From assembly GCA_964351595.1 (NCBI GenBank), contig CAYGOT010000001.1:87939-151938 (forward strand): a DNA stretch of 64,000 nt. Reading direction: 5' to 3'. A model generated the notes under the pieces. That model saw only the letters and a program-made list of their open reading frames with translations, was not told the DNA's origin and did no database searches. The stretch comes from UBA6059 sp964351595 (GTDB lineage Bacteria; Bacteroidota; Bacteroidia; Cytophagales; Cyclobacteriaceae). Below are positions 35,717-45,052 of the stretch, piece after piece (position 1 is the stretch's first letter; each line of letters opens with the position of its first letter). The position numbers and the translations under genes were made by a program.

Positions 35717-36799
35717 ATGATCCATGCTGTAAAAAAGTTAAATCACAGAATTTACCCTAAGAAACTATTCTATGGAATAAAATGGGTAGTGCTGGGAGTG
35801 AATAATATTTGCAACCTGCATTGCAAAATGTGTGACGTGGGATTGAAGGTAAATGATACCAATTTTGCTGTTAACCTTACCGGCACCAAACCAATCAACA
35901 TGCCGCTTGAATTGGTCAAAAGAGTCATTGATCAAACTTATAAATATTATCCAAAGGCAAAGCTCGGATATGCCTTTACAGAGCCATTGATATACCCTCA
36001 TCTAATCGAGTCACTTCAGTATGCCAATGAGAAGAACCTTTTTACCACTATCACAACCAATGCGCTCAACCTGGAGCACAAAGCTGCTGATTTGGTACAA
36101 GCAGGGTTGAACGAAATATACATATCGCTTGATGGACCGGAGGAAATTCACAATAGCATTAGAGGTCATAAAAGCTCTTATTCGAGGGCAATAAGTGGGA
36201 TTGAGGCCCTACTGGAAACAAAGAATCCTCCAGGTACTTCCATTTTTTGTGTCATTACAGAATGGAATATTGGACACTTAAAACGATTTGTTGAGGATGT
36301 CAGGCATTTACCACTTAAGGAAGTTGGCTTCATGCATACCAACTTCACCACCAAGGCGATGGCCGAGACTCACAATCAGTTGCTTCTGGGCGAGTATCCA
36401 GCTACTGTTTCCAATATGGATGAAATAGATTTCACCAAGATGGATCTGGAAGTATTACATCAAGAGATTGAGGAAATTACCCACACTGACTACCCCTTCG
36501 AGACGACATTTTCACCAGAAATTCATTCAAGAGCCCAGCTGGATAAATTCTATAATAGACCGGATATAAGTTTCGGCCGGAGGTGCAATGACGTATTCAA
36601 CAACCTGATGATCAAGTCAGACGGTTCAGTGATTCCGGCTCATGGAAGGTGCTACAACCTTGCCATTGGAAATGTATACGATGAAAGCTTAAAAGATATA
36701 TGGAATTCCAAGGTTGTCGCCAACTTTAGGGTTACGCTTAACAAGCATGGTGGATTGCTTCCTGCTTGCCTAAGATGTTGTAGTGCATTTTCATCATGA
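35717..36799 (+). CDS. Radical SAM / SPASM-domain protein
   Basis: 360 residues. The [4Fe-4S] site is CNLHCKMC (Cys32, Cys36, Cys39; CX3CX2C). A SPASM-like C-terminus (about 285-355) has RRCNDVFNNLMIKSDGSV, GRCYNLAIGNVYDESLKDIW and PACLRCC, which supply auxiliary cluster ligands. SPASM proteins modify peptides, carry out sugar or alcohol dehydrogenation, or similar chemistry. No precursor peptide gene is seen nearby. The stop overlaps the next gene (ATGA). Neighbouring flippase, GT2 and sulfotransferase genes make a glycan or lipid-linked substrate plausible. Confidence 0.85.
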   Translation: MIHAVKKLNHRIYPKKLFYGIKWVVLGVNNICNLHCKMCDVGLKVNDTNFAVNLTGTKPINMPLELVKRVIDQTYKYYPKAKLGYAFTEPLIYPHLIESLQYANEKNLFTTITTNALNLEHKAADLVQAGLNEIYISLDGPEEIHNSIRGHKSSYSRAISGIEALLETKNPPGTSIFCVITEWNIGHLKRFVEDVRHLPLKEVGFMHTNFTTKAMAETHNQLLLGEYPATVSNMDEIDFTKMDLEVLHQEIEEITHTDYPFETTFSPEIHSRAQLDKFYNRPDISFGRRCNDVFNNLMIKSDGSVIPAHGRCYNLAIGNVYDESLKDIWNSKVVANFRVTLNKHGGLLPACLRCCSAFSS

Positions 36800-38316
36800 A
36801 CAAAGTCTTATTATTCAATCCTTTTGCCGCTAAGAATGGCTATCGCATTCCAAATTCGATACTACAAGTAGCTGCTTCTATCAAAGGCAAATACGAGTTC
36901 GTATTTGTTGACGGTAACCGAGAAACCGATCCGTGGAAGAAGATCAAGACTCACCTGGATACCGGTGAGTTCAAGTTTTTTGGATGTACTGTGATGCCCG
37001 GCCCCCAACTAAAACAAGCCATTCCCTTCACAAAGAGGATAAAAGAGCAATATCCAAATATCATTAATGTATGGGGTGGTTATTTTGCGTCCAATCAATA
37101 TGAATCGTCTCTGAAATCTGGGTTTGTTGATTTTATTATCAATGGACAAGGGGACTATGCTTTTCCACTTCTCCTCGAAATGATAGTCAGGGGACAAGGT
37201 GACTTTAATGCCATCAGCAACCTCATTTTTCTTGAAGGTGATCAAGTCGTAAAGACAAAAAAAGAGTTTGTTGGGGATCAGGACGGACTCCCCGACTTAC
37301 CCTACGAGGAGCTTCATAGAGATTACCCTTTAAAAGGTTATCTCAAAAAGACCTTCCTAGGAAGTAGGACCGCAGCTTATCACGCTAGTTTTGGATGCCC
37401 ATTCACTTGTTCATTTTGCGCGGTAGTGCCCATCTACAATGCCCGATGGAAAAGCAAGTCAGCAGAGCGTATCTACCGGGATATTAAATATTTAATTGAG
37501 GAACATGGGGCAGATGCAGTGGAATTTCATGACAACAACTTTTTTGTCAATGAAAAAATGGTCGTGGAGTTTTCCAGATTGGTCAAAAAGCACAACATAA
37601 AATGGTGGGGAGAAGGTAGAATTGATACTATCAATAAGTACAAGGATGAGTCGCTTGAAATCATGCGTGATGCGGGCTGCAAGATGATTTTCTTTGGGGC
37701 AGAGAGCAGCAACGATGAGATTTTAGAACAGATGGACAAAGGTGGCACCCAAACAGTCCAACAGATCAAGGATTTTGCAGATAGGATGAGAAGATTTGAT
37801 ATCATCCCGGAGTACTCCTTTGTACTCGGTATACCGCAGGCAACAGAACGTCAAGTTAGCGAACAGATCACCAGAGATATCGCTTTTATTAAGGAGATTA
37901 AGGTCATCAATCCTGACACTGAAATTATCATTTACCTTTACAGTCCGGTTCCCACCGAAGGATCAGAATTGTACAGCACTGTCAAAAAAGCTGGTTTTTC
38001 GTTTCCGGAAAAACTTGAAGACTGGCTCAGTCCCGACTGGGAAAACTTCGACCTGAGGAGAAATCCGCTAACACCGTGGCTGAAGCCCTATATGGTGGAT
38101 CAAATTCAAGGTTTTGAGACTGTCCTAAATGGGTATTTCCCAACATGTTCGGACTATAAGCTTAGTGGTTTTCAGAGGAGGGCTATGAAGGTGGCCTCTT
38201 TTATTCGGTATAGGTTTGACCTTTACAGATGGCCCTATGAGCTCAAGTTCCTTCAAAAATATTGGCTCAAATACAGAAGGCCGGAGACAGAAGGTTTTGT
38301 AATGGAAGAGACATGA
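36796..38316 (+). CDS. B12-binding radical SAM protein
   Basis: 506 residues. N-terminal cobalamin-binding-like domain (about 1-150, with INVWGGYFASNQ and GFVDFIINGQGDYAFP), then a radical SAM core with GCPFTCSFC (Cys201, Cys205, Cys208) and the Elp3-like continuation AERIYRDIKYLIEEHG, ESSNDEILEQMDKGGT. Such enzymes methylate unactivated carbons or cut and rearrange C-C bonds. It overlaps both the SPASM gene upstream and the methyltransferase gene downstream (ATGA at each end), which indicates tight co-translation of the three. The substrate is unknown. Confidence 0.85.
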   Translation: MNKVLLFNPFAAKNGYRIPNSILQVAASIKGKYEFVFVDGNRETDPWKKIKTHLDTGEFKFFGCTVMPGPQLKQAIPFTKRIKEQYPNIINVWGGYFASNQYESSLKSGFVDFIINGQGDYAFPLLLEMIVRGQGDFNAISNLIFLEGDQVVKTKKEFVGDQDGLPDLPYEELHRDYPLKGYLKKTFLGSRTAAYHASFGCPFTCSFCAVVPIYNARWKSKSAERIYRDIKYLIEEHGADAVEFHDNNFFVNEKMVVEFSRLVKKHNIKWWGEGRIDTINKYKDESLEIMRDAGCKMIFFGAESSNDEILEQMDKGGTQTVQQIKDFADRMRRFDIIPEYSFVLGIPQATERQVSEQITRDIAFIKEIKVINPDTEIIIYLYSPVPTEGSELYSTVKKAGFSFPEKLEDWLSPDWENFDLRRNPLTPWLKPYMVDQIQGFETVLNGYFPTCSDYKLSGFQRRAMKVASFIRYRFDLYRWPYELKFLQKYWLKYRRPETEGFVMEET

Positions 38317-38987
38317 TTTCATTACTCCAAAGAAGAGGCCTGAAGGTCTTTCATCCGATCTTGAGAAGAGCGGTCAAGATTTACTTGAAAAGTCCTAGAA
38401 CCTATGTGCACAGGAAAATTAGGATAACAGTTATGCCAGGTGTTTTTCATCCGGGATTGTTTTTTAGCACCCGGGTTTTGATTGAGTTTTTGGAAGGTTT
38501 GGACCTGAGAAACAAAAGACTTCTTGAATTGGGTGCGGGATCAGGGCTCATCTCCATTTTTTGTGCTCAGGAAAAGGGGGCCACCGTTACCGCTTCGGAC
38601 ATTAATCCGGTGGCACTCAAATCACTGGAAGTGAACGCTAAAGTGAATAATGTTTCTATAAACATTTTGGAATCAGACCTCTTTGATCGCCTTAGAGTTG
38701 ATGATTTCGATTTCATTATTATCAATCCCCCATACTATCCAAAGGAGCCGACTAACCTTGAAGAGCATGCCTGGTTTTGTGGCGAGGAGTTTGACTATTT
38801 CAAAAAGCTCTTTATTCATCTCAGGCTCTCAGACCTTAGCAGAATAATGGTATACATGATACTTTCGGAGGACTGTAAGATTGATACTATCGAATCCTTG
38901 GCTAAAGAAAAAGATTTACGGATGGATGTGGTCTATCAAAAGGTCATGTCAGGTGAAGTAAACTATGTTTTTAGAATAAGCTCTTGA
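38313..38987 (+). CDS. Class I SAM methyltransferase with NPPY motif
   Basis: 224 residues from the ATG at 38313, which overlaps the radical SAM stop; an upstream in-frame ATG at 38262 would lie inside that gene. LLELGAGSGLISIFCAQ (SAM motif I), TASDINPVALKSLEVNA and IIINPPYYPKEP (the NPPY motif) match the HemK/PrmC and small-rRNA-methyltransferase group, which methylates amide nitrogens or bases. In this operon it may act on the same product as the radical SAM enzymes. Its end lies 7 bp from the convergent lipoprotein gene. Confidence 0.85.
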   Translation: MISLLQRRGLKVFHPILRRAVKIYLKSPRTYVHRKIRITVMPGVFHPGLFFSTRVLIEFLEGLDLRNKRLLELGAGSGLISIFCAQEKGATVTASDINPVALKSLEVNAKVNNVSINILESDLFDRLRVDDFDFIIINPPYYPKEPTNLEEHAWFCGEEFDYFKKLFIHLRLSDLSRIMVYMILSEDCKIDTIESLAKEKDLRMDVVYQKVMSGEVNYVFRISS

Positions 38988-38994
38988 TGATCAT

Positions 38995-40170
38995 CTAAAA
39001 AACGAAAAAGTTAGGCTCATGCATAGATAATTCTCGGGCTGATTCCGGGACCTCTATTGTAGCATACGGCGCTAGATGGTCAATATCCTTTCTGTGATAT
39101 ACGTTTTTGATATTGTATTCAAGCTGCGTGTGAGTAGGGATACCCTCCAGGATATCAGCCGCTTCATCTACATCCATATTCCATTCTTGTGCTATTCGTT
39201 CTAAGGACGGCTCCATAAAGTCAATGTATAGGTACTCAAGGAATCGATGATCCTGAAGGTTTGAAAAATTCACCTCACTTTTCAATGTATCTCTATAGTG
39301 GGCCAGATATTGATTTTGTACATTCAGTATTTCCATAAATTGTTGCTTGCTTAAGTAGTCCGCTCCGATAAGCACCGGGTTGTTGGTAAAAAATGGCTGA
39401 ATGTTAGTTTCATGGCACCAAAGGCATTTGCTCGGCTTACCGGCTTGCGTAATTGAGGGATCAGCCGCAGCTTTTAAATATCCGGCTTTATCATATATAC
39501 CAAACCGCAGTTGTCCATTAGACATAAAATCGAATACTTCGAATTCTTCGGCGAGAAAGGTGCCTTCCTCGAAAGAACCACTCCCTTCTGTTGCCAGATA
39601 AGCAATTTCTTCGACCTTATCCGCATCCGCAATCTCGATGAGTCTGTCGATGTTCGAAACCCCTGAGTTGATGACCCTCATCTTGCTATTTCCGAATTTA
39701 TGCTTAGATCGAAAATCCATCAATGTCTCTGGTGCTCCGGTGATCTTGTAATAATGGTAGGAGCTATTGAGTGTGAGCATAATGAAGCGACCCATTTCGA
39801 TGTAGTTGTGCATTGCATAAGCCTGACTTTGCTTTAGCGCCGCAATCACCGTTCCCAGGGCTTGTATAGCTTCGTCATTAAATCCAGCTTTAGACAAGTC
39901 CACTTCATATACATTTGAACCTATCCCTGTCATCATAAGCCGATCGAGTGAGCCGCTAGGTAGTTCTGCGCCTAAGGATGACAAAGCCCAGGCAAATCCG
40001 GTTTTGACTTCATCTTCAGATTGATTGAAACCTCCAATGAAAAATTTGAGATTGATGCTGGTCTCCGGAATCACGGGACTGACTAATTCGTTTGAGTGAT
40101 TCGTACAGGCATTTACGAGAATCACTAGTATTCCGAATAAGCAATAACCCTTTATAAGTTTACTAGCCAT
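38995..40170 (-). CDS. Lipoprotein with CxxCH heme-type motif
   Basis: 391 residues from the ATG at 40170; a TTG at 40179 would add three and overlap the upstream stop. The lipobox ends at about Cys22 (LVILVNACTNH). One canonical cytochrome c motif is present (KCLWCHETN, about residue 250). The rest is a large mixed alpha/beta region with no recognised domain. Members of this sort are usually surface-exposed in the outer membrane. It is the last gene of the minus-strand radical SAM operon, 5 bp after the preceding stop. The function is not recognised; a redox partner or a heme-stabilised surface protein is possible. Confidence 0.65.
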   Translation of the reverse strand: MASKLIKGYCLFGILVILVNACTNHSNELVSPVIPETSINLKFFIGGFNQSEDEVKTGFAWALSSLGAELPSGSLDRLMMTGIGSNVYEVDLSKAGFNDEAIQALGTVIAALKQSQAYAMHNYIEMGRFIMLTLNSSYHYYKITGAPETLMDFRSKHKFGNSKMRVINSGVSNIDRLIEIADADKVEEIAYLATEGSGSFEEGTFLAEEFEVFDFMSNGQLRFGIYDKAGYLKAAADPSITQAGKPSKCLWCHETNIQPFFTNNPVLIGADYLSKQQFMEILNVQNQYLAHYRDTLKSEVNFSNLQDHRFLEYLYIDFMEPSLERIAQEWNMDVDEAADILEGIPTHTQLEYNIKNVYHRKDIDHLAPYATIEVPESARELSMHEPNFFVF

Positions 40171-40175
40171 AATAG

Positions 40176-41564
40176 TCAATTAGCACTTGGGCTCGACTTA
40201 TAGAGTCTCATGATGAACCTTGAGAGGAATATCTTAAGCAGTAATTTGACCCTCTGCCAATCATAGGTATCGTGTTTATACAGGCTGATTTCTGAAGAAA
40301 TCAATCGTATAGCATGTTTGTAAAATGCTTTTGGAAATGTTCGGCGAAAATCAATGTCCCTGTCGGTACTTGCGTTCCATTCCGGCTCCTCAGTGATCTT
40401 ATCAGCAATTTCATTATAAAGTGAAGTCCCTTTGATTGGGTAAGCGGTCGTAACCGTGTAATGATCAGGATTGGACTGTTTTAGATGATGGATTGTTTCC
40501 AAAATATCCTCTTCGGTTTCGCCGGGGTAGCCTACCATAATAAATGTTCCCGTTTCTAAGCCTGCTTTTTTGCCTTCGACAATCATACTTCTTACTTGAT
40601 CCACGGATACCCGGCGATCCATTTTATCAATGACGGCCTGAGACCCACTTTCTGCTCCTATCCATACCCGAAAACATCCAGCTTTTTTGAGTTGGGCGAT
40701 CACATGCGCATTGAGTCTATCTGCCCTTGTGATGCACTCAAATTTTATCTTGACTTTTCTAGCTTCTAATTCTTCAACAAAAGCATCCAGCCACTTATGA
40801 CTAACGTTGAATACATCGTCAACAAACCAGTAGGTATCCGGATTGTATTTCTCTTGTAACCAGACGAGTTCATCTACCACCTTTTCAGGTCGTCTTCTGC
40901 GGTAGCTTTGACCATACACGGCAGTACTACACCACTTGCAGGTATATGGACAGCCACGTTGAGTGCTTATGTTGAGTGCGCTTTCACCATGGTGCGCTTT
41001 CCAGACAGACATGTATTGAGTGATATTGATCGCCTCTCTATTCGGCATAGGTAGTTCATCAATGGACTTTATCTTTTGACGCATTCGGGTAGTGATTTCT
41101 ACACCATTTTCGTCCCTGTAGGCAATGCCATCTACCGTTGAAAGGTCCTTTGATGGATCCCCAAGGCAATAGACCAACTCCAACATGGTTTGCTCCCCCT
41201 CCCCAATCACTAAGATGTCAGCGCCATACTTCAGATAGTTAGTGACATTGTAGGTGACGTCCGGTCCTCCTAAGACAATTTTCACATTGGGAAGGAGTGT
41301 CCTGGAGGATTCAATGAGTTGGAGAACGCTAAGCTTGGTCATCAAATTGGTATAGATCGCCAGTATGTCAGGCTGTTCCTCTCTTATACTGGCGATGAGC
41401 TGTTCGTATGAAGAAAATGTGCTGTCAAACACATGGTTATCAACCTTATTTTCATTGAGGTAGGCTGAAATATATAGTAACCCCAGAGGGGGATAGGGCT
41501 TCATTATTTTCTTCTCCCTTGGGTCGCTATTCAGAAAATAGCCATGCGTGAGAAAAACCTTCAT
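40176..41564 (-). CDS. B12-binding radical SAM protein, second type
   Basis: 462 residues. N-terminal B12-type domain with KVFLTHGYFLN, PPLGLLYISAYLNE and KIVLGGPDVTYN. The radical SAM core has RGCPYTCKWCS (Cys205, Cys209, Cys212), KVVDELVWLQEKYN, WFVDDVFNVSHKW and WIGAESGSQAVIDKMDRR. The start KVFLTHGYFLNSDPREKKI closely mirrors that of the other B12 radical SAM gene two places upstream (ILFSHSYFYRLDPKQWKI), so the two are paralogues. Its start overlaps the methyltransferase stop by 4 bp. Hopanoid, bacteriochlorophyll or natural-product C-methylation is the family's usual chemistry; the target here is unknown. Confidence 0.85.
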   Translation of the reverse strand: MKVFLTHGYFLNSDPREKKIMKPYPPLGLLYISAYLNENKVDNHVFDSTFSSYEQLIASIREEQPDILAIYTNLMTKLSVLQLIESSRTLLPNVKIVLGGPDVTYNVTNYLKYGADILVIGEGEQTMLELVYCLGDPSKDLSTVDGIAYRDENGVEITTRMRQKIKSIDELPMPNREAINITQYMSVWKAHHGESALNISTQRGCPYTCKWCSTAVYGQSYRRRRPEKVVDELVWLQEKYNPDTYWFVDDVFNVSHKWLDAFVEELEARKVKIKFECITRADRLNAHVIAQLKKAGCFRVWIGAESGSQAVIDKMDRRVSVDQVRSMIVEGKKAGLETGTFIMVGYPGETEEDILETIHHLKQSNPDHYTVTTAYPIKGTSLYNEIADKITEEPEWNASTDRDIDFRRTFPKAFYKHAIRLISSEISLYKHDTYDWQRVKLLLKIFLSRFIMRLYKSSPSAN

Positions 41565-42343
41565 TTCAGCTGATATTGGATAAAAAAATGATCAGAAAAC
41601 CTGGCCTGCCAGGCAAATCTGGCAAAGTGCTTTTCAAGGTATCCCAATAATTTTAAAAAGATCGGATGCCTGCAAAAGAATGATTCCAGATAGGAAGGCG
41701 GCACGAAAAAACCTACTGGCTTCAGCATCATTTCTCGGTAGGACGATCCCAATGCCCTGCTGAATTGCTTAGGGGAGTAATACCATGTTTTTACAGGTTG
41801 CCCTGAGACATTGGCTATGGCCACCCCTCTGCTCCTTCTCAATGCCTGTGCTATTTTCCCTTTAAATGATAGGTAGATGAATTCCCAGACACAAAACTTC
41901 GGCATTACTACGGCAATGAAAGAACCATTAGGTTTCAAAATTTTAGCAACAGACTCGCCGAGTTTGGAGAGTGAATGATGGTCTATACAGTTGACTCCTC
42001 CGAAATTGGAGAAAACCAGGTCAAAGTCATCACCCAGGGCCTCTGTGTCAATGTTGGTAAGGTCTATTTGCAGAAAGTCTATGCTCATCTCAGAGGCCTT
42101 ACCCCGAGCTATACCGAGCATATTTGACGAAACGTCCGAGGCTACCACTTTGTGACCCTTTTTGGCGAGCATCAGGGCATCTTCACCTGTGCCACAGTTG
42201 AGTTCTAATATTTTCAGTTCTTTACGATTGTTCAAGGCTTGATCAATGTATTGCCAGGTTTTACCCCGCTGTAGTGTACCAATGTTGGAGAGGGTAAACT
42301 GCCGATCATAAGTACTTGCGGCGATATCAAAATCAGCACCCAT
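41561..42343 (-). CDS. Class I SAM methyltransferase
   Basis: 260 residues. LELNCGTGEDALMLAKKGH (motif I), VVASDVSSNMLGIARGKA and FDLVFSNFGGVNCI place it in the Methyltransf_11/25 group. The C-terminal helices (about 150-260) with basic segments may hold a hydrophobic acceptor. It shares one base with the upstream radical SAM stop and 4 with the next start, so it is translated with both. An O- or C-methylated lipid or polyketide-like product is possible; nothing in the sequence decides this. Confidence 0.85.
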   Translation of the reverse strand: MGADFDIAASTYDRQFTLSNIGTLQRGKTWQYIDQALNNRKELKILELNCGTGEDALMLAKKGHKVVASDVSSNMLGIARGKASEMSIDFLQIDLTNIDTEALGDDFDLVFSNFGGVNCIDHHSLSKLGESVAKILKPNGSFIAVVMPKFCVWEFIYLSFKGKIAQALRRSRGVAIANVSGQPVKTWYYSPKQFSRALGSSYREMMLKPVGFFVPPSYLESFFCRHPIFLKLLGYLEKHFARFAWQARFSDHFFIQYQLK

Positions 42344-43794
42344 TATTTAGCTTGGGCTAATTTCTTGAGTTGAAAGTTGCTCAACAAAGTAAGTGGGATG
42401 TGAAGACCAAGAGAGAATATGTCCTTTATATTTTTTGCGGTAGCCGACTTAGGCTTAGTAATCAAGTTTTTCATTAGAAGAAGGCCCCTCTTGATCCGGT
42501 ACCTGTGGTATAGATGGCGATGTAGCTTCTTGTAAAAAGCAGACGGAAAAGTATTTTGAAACATCAGGTCAAGGTCATCTGAATCCGTCCAGTTGGCCTT
42601 ATTCTCAAGGTCTTTTTTCACAACATCGTAAAATTTGGTGCCTGGCAATGGATACGATACTGAAACACCTAGTTTGTCCGGCATCATTCTGAGTACCAAA
42701 TCGATGGTTTTTTGGATGTCTGACATTGTTTCACCCAGATAGCCAAACTGAATGAAAAAGGCGACTTTGACGCCCTTGGCTTTCAGAAGCTCAGTAGACT
42801 TCTCGATCTGCTCAATAGTCGTTCCCTTCTCCATGTCGTCAAGTACTCTTTGGGAGCCTGATTCTGCTCCAATCCAGACCTCATCAAGTCCAGATTCGAC
42901 TAGCGCGATGATATTATCTTCCTTCAGGAGTAGATCAGCTCTCGACTGAATTTTATACCAAATCTTAAGATCCCTCTTTTTAAGTTCCTCTTTGAACTTT
43001 TGCACCCAGCCAGGCTTCAGCCCGAATATGTCGTCACACATCCAAAAGTGGTCTACCCCATGTTTTTCGGCGTGGAACTGAATTTCGTCTACTACTTTTT
43101 CTGGTGACCTTGAATTGTACCTATTTCCATAAATCGGTTTTGCACACCAGTTGCACTTGTAGGGACATCCCCGCGTAGTAGCAATATTAAGGTGAAAAGC
43201 ACCCTTCCATAGTTTTCTATATGCCTCGACATCAACCAGGTCCCAAGCTGCCTGCGGAAGGGCATCCAGTTGGGTATTGACACCTCGAGGAGATGAGGTT
43301 TTTACCTCGCCTTCACGCATGAAGCAGACTCCAGGAATGTGCTGTCCATTACCGCCAGAGTCAAGATTTTCGATTAGCTCCTTCAGCGTTAGTTCCCCTT
43401 CGCCTTTGAGCACAAAGTCAGCACCATTTTGCAAATACTTTTGACTATGGTCAGTAGCATCAGAACTACAAGTAATAGTAGTTGCACCTATTTTTTTTGC
43501 TAGCCGCTGCATTTCAAAAGCTGACTCCCTCATTGTGGTAAGGCACATTTTAGTTAAATAATTGAAGCCATCATCAAAAATCACAAAATATGATGGCTCA
43601 AAATCCACTAGTCGGCTCTCTAGCTCAGTAGCAGATTTTTTTAGGCCAACGTCAAACAGTTGGACTTCATATCCCTCATGGCGCATCAAAGAGGCCGCAG
43701 TGATAGTCATCAGCGGAGGGTAAGGTTGTCTTATCTTCCATTGCTTTGGGTCTAGCCTATAAAAGTAAGAATGACTAAATAAGATCCTTCTCAT
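42343..43794 (-). CDS. B12-binding radical SAM protein, third type
   Basis: 483 residues. A cobalamin-binding-like N-terminal domain (FVLKGEGELTLKELIENL) and a radical SAM core with GCPYKCNWCAKPIYG (Cys210, Cys214, Cys217), WMCDDIFGLKPGWVQKFKEE and EVWIGAESGSQRVLDDM. A basic, helix-rich C-terminus (about 425-483) is typical of enzymes acting on membrane lipids. It overlaps the nucleotidyltransferase-like gene by 20 bp and the methyltransferase by one base. The close resemblance to the 462-residue paralogue suggests two consecutive or parallel modifications of one scaffold. Confidence 0.85.
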   Translation of the reverse strand: MRRILFSHSYFYRLDPKQWKIRQPYPPLMTITAASLMRHEGYEVQLFDVGLKKSATELESRLVDFEPSYFVIFDDGFNYLTKMCLTTMRESAFEMQRLAKKIGATTITCSSDATDHSQKYLQNGADFVLKGEGELTLKELIENLDSGGNGQHIPGVCFMREGEVKTSSPRGVNTQLDALPQAAWDLVDVEAYRKLWKGAFHLNIATTRGCPYKCNWCAKPIYGNRYNSRSPEKVVDEIQFHAEKHGVDHFWMCDDIFGLKPGWVQKFKEELKKRDLKIWYKIQSRADLLLKEDNIIALVESGLDEVWIGAESGSQRVLDDMEKGTTIEQIEKSTELLKAKGVKVAFFIQFGYLGETMSDIQKTIDLVLRMMPDKLGVSVSYPLPGTKFYDVVKKDLENKANWTDSDDLDLMFQNTFPSAFYKKLHRHLYHRYRIKRGLLLMKNLITKPKSATAKNIKDIFSLGLHIPLTLLSNFQLKKLAQAK

Positions 43795-44839
43795 TTGTTT
43801 CTAGCTGATACTTGTAAAACAATTCCTGATGTTCTTTGTCGTGAACGTTTGCGTCTGGGTTGAAAGCGAAACTATTCTTTGGTGGGAAAAGGAAATCTAT
43901 GATTTCCTCCGAAAAGTAATTGGGAAATTCTGTCTCATAGACCTCTACAAACCTTTGCCTGATAGCCTCCTGATAACCGCCGTTTGGATTTGAGATTCTT
44001 TTAGGGTTGCATTTTTTTGTTGGGTCAAAACCCCCAAAGGCCTCCAACAAGGCAGAGATTTCCATTCTCTTCAGTGCTCTTCCGACACAAAAAATCAGAA
44101 AGCATGACCAGTTGATCGGTGCTAGAAGTGAAATCCAGGAAAATGACTTTAGTTCTACTTCGTTTATGGGTGCAACTGATTTTGGCTTATAGTATCCCTC
44201 GTACCAATGATTGTGGGCTTTAAAGTGCCTAAAAACTCCATCATCGTACACTGTCTTCAGGTTATTGATTTCCGTAGCAGTGTAAAAATTCTTGTTGTAG
44301 ACTTCAAGAAAAGTTTCATCGGTTACATAGTTAAAGCAGTAAAAGTGATGTCCTCTGAACAAGCTTTTTAAGTTTTTGATAACCCTTTCAAAAAGAAAAA
44401 GGATATATATGCAATTTGATCTACAAATCACGAAAAGATCCAGATCGACGAATCCTTCGTGTTTACCATTTTGAATGCCCGTAGGATTATTGGCAGCAAC
44501 AGATCCGGATATCCCGATATATCTGATAAATGGCATCCGCCCCAATAGTTTTAGGGTGCTATTTCCTTGATTGATAAGCGATTGTGATAATTGATCCTTT
44601 TGCTCTTGTTGGTCTATTATGGTGCTGTTTCTCTTGACACATACCATACCCTTATTTACTGAAACGAGATTTTCTTCTTTTAACTCTTGGATCGCTGCTT
44701 CGAATTCTTTCTGGTTATGAGCATCAATTCCTAACCATTTTTGGCATTCGCTTATCCGTAGAGGGGCATTGAACACGTTTCTGTAGGAAAGATGAATTAT
44801 GATTTTCTGTTTGATAGAAAGATGAAAGAATTGATTCAT
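43775..44839 (-). CDS. Nucleotidyltransferase-fold protein with winged-helix start
   Basis: 354 residues. The first about 75 residues look like a winged helix (SIKQKIIIHLSYRN, EAAIQELKEENLVSV). Then the nucleotidyltransferase signature appears: GISGSVAANNPTG followed by VDLDLFVI, giving the GS motif (Gly112, Ser113) and the metal-binding Asp132-x-Asp134. A hydrophobic patch (about 235-260) suggests membrane contact. The long C-terminus is unrecognised. It is the first gene of the operon with two B12 radical SAM proteins. It may adenylylate or otherwise nucleotidylate a small molecule or regulate the operon; neither can be decided from sequence. Confidence 0.65.
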   Translation of the reverse strand: MNQFFHLSIKQKIIIHLSYRNVFNAPLRISECQKWLGIDAHNQKEFEAAIQELKEENLVSVNKGMVCVKRNSTIIDQQEQKDQLSQSLINQGNSTLKLLGRMPFIRYIGISGSVAANNPTGIQNGKHEGFVDLDLFVICRSNCIYILFLFERVIKNLKSLFRGHHFYCFNYVTDETFLEVYNKNFYTATEINNLKTVYDDGVFRHFKAHNHWYEGYYKPKSVAPINEVELKSFSWISLLAPINWSCFLIFCVGRALKRMEISALLEAFGGFDPTKKCNPKRISNPNGGYQEAIRQRFVEVYETEFPNYFSEEIIDFLFPPKNSFAFNPDANVHDKEHQELFYKYQLETNEKDLI

Positions 44840-45052
44840 AAGAATACATTGGAAATTACAGAAAATAAGAAAATGACCTAAGCCAATGTCGGATTAATGA
44901 TGGTCTTTGTCGGATTTTTTTTACCTATCAAAGTATTCAACCCTTCTTTCATTTTACTCAAGTTTCCCATCGATCGTTTACATTGATGCGAAAGTTGAAT
45001 AAATCATCCCACCTGCTGCGGCCCTCTGGTTAATATGAGATAGGCTATTTTT

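Noticed and set aside
44840..45052. Possible small precursor-peptide gene upstream of the radical SAM operon
   Set aside because: Searched for short frames with a leader-like or Cys-rich core; none with a plausible start.
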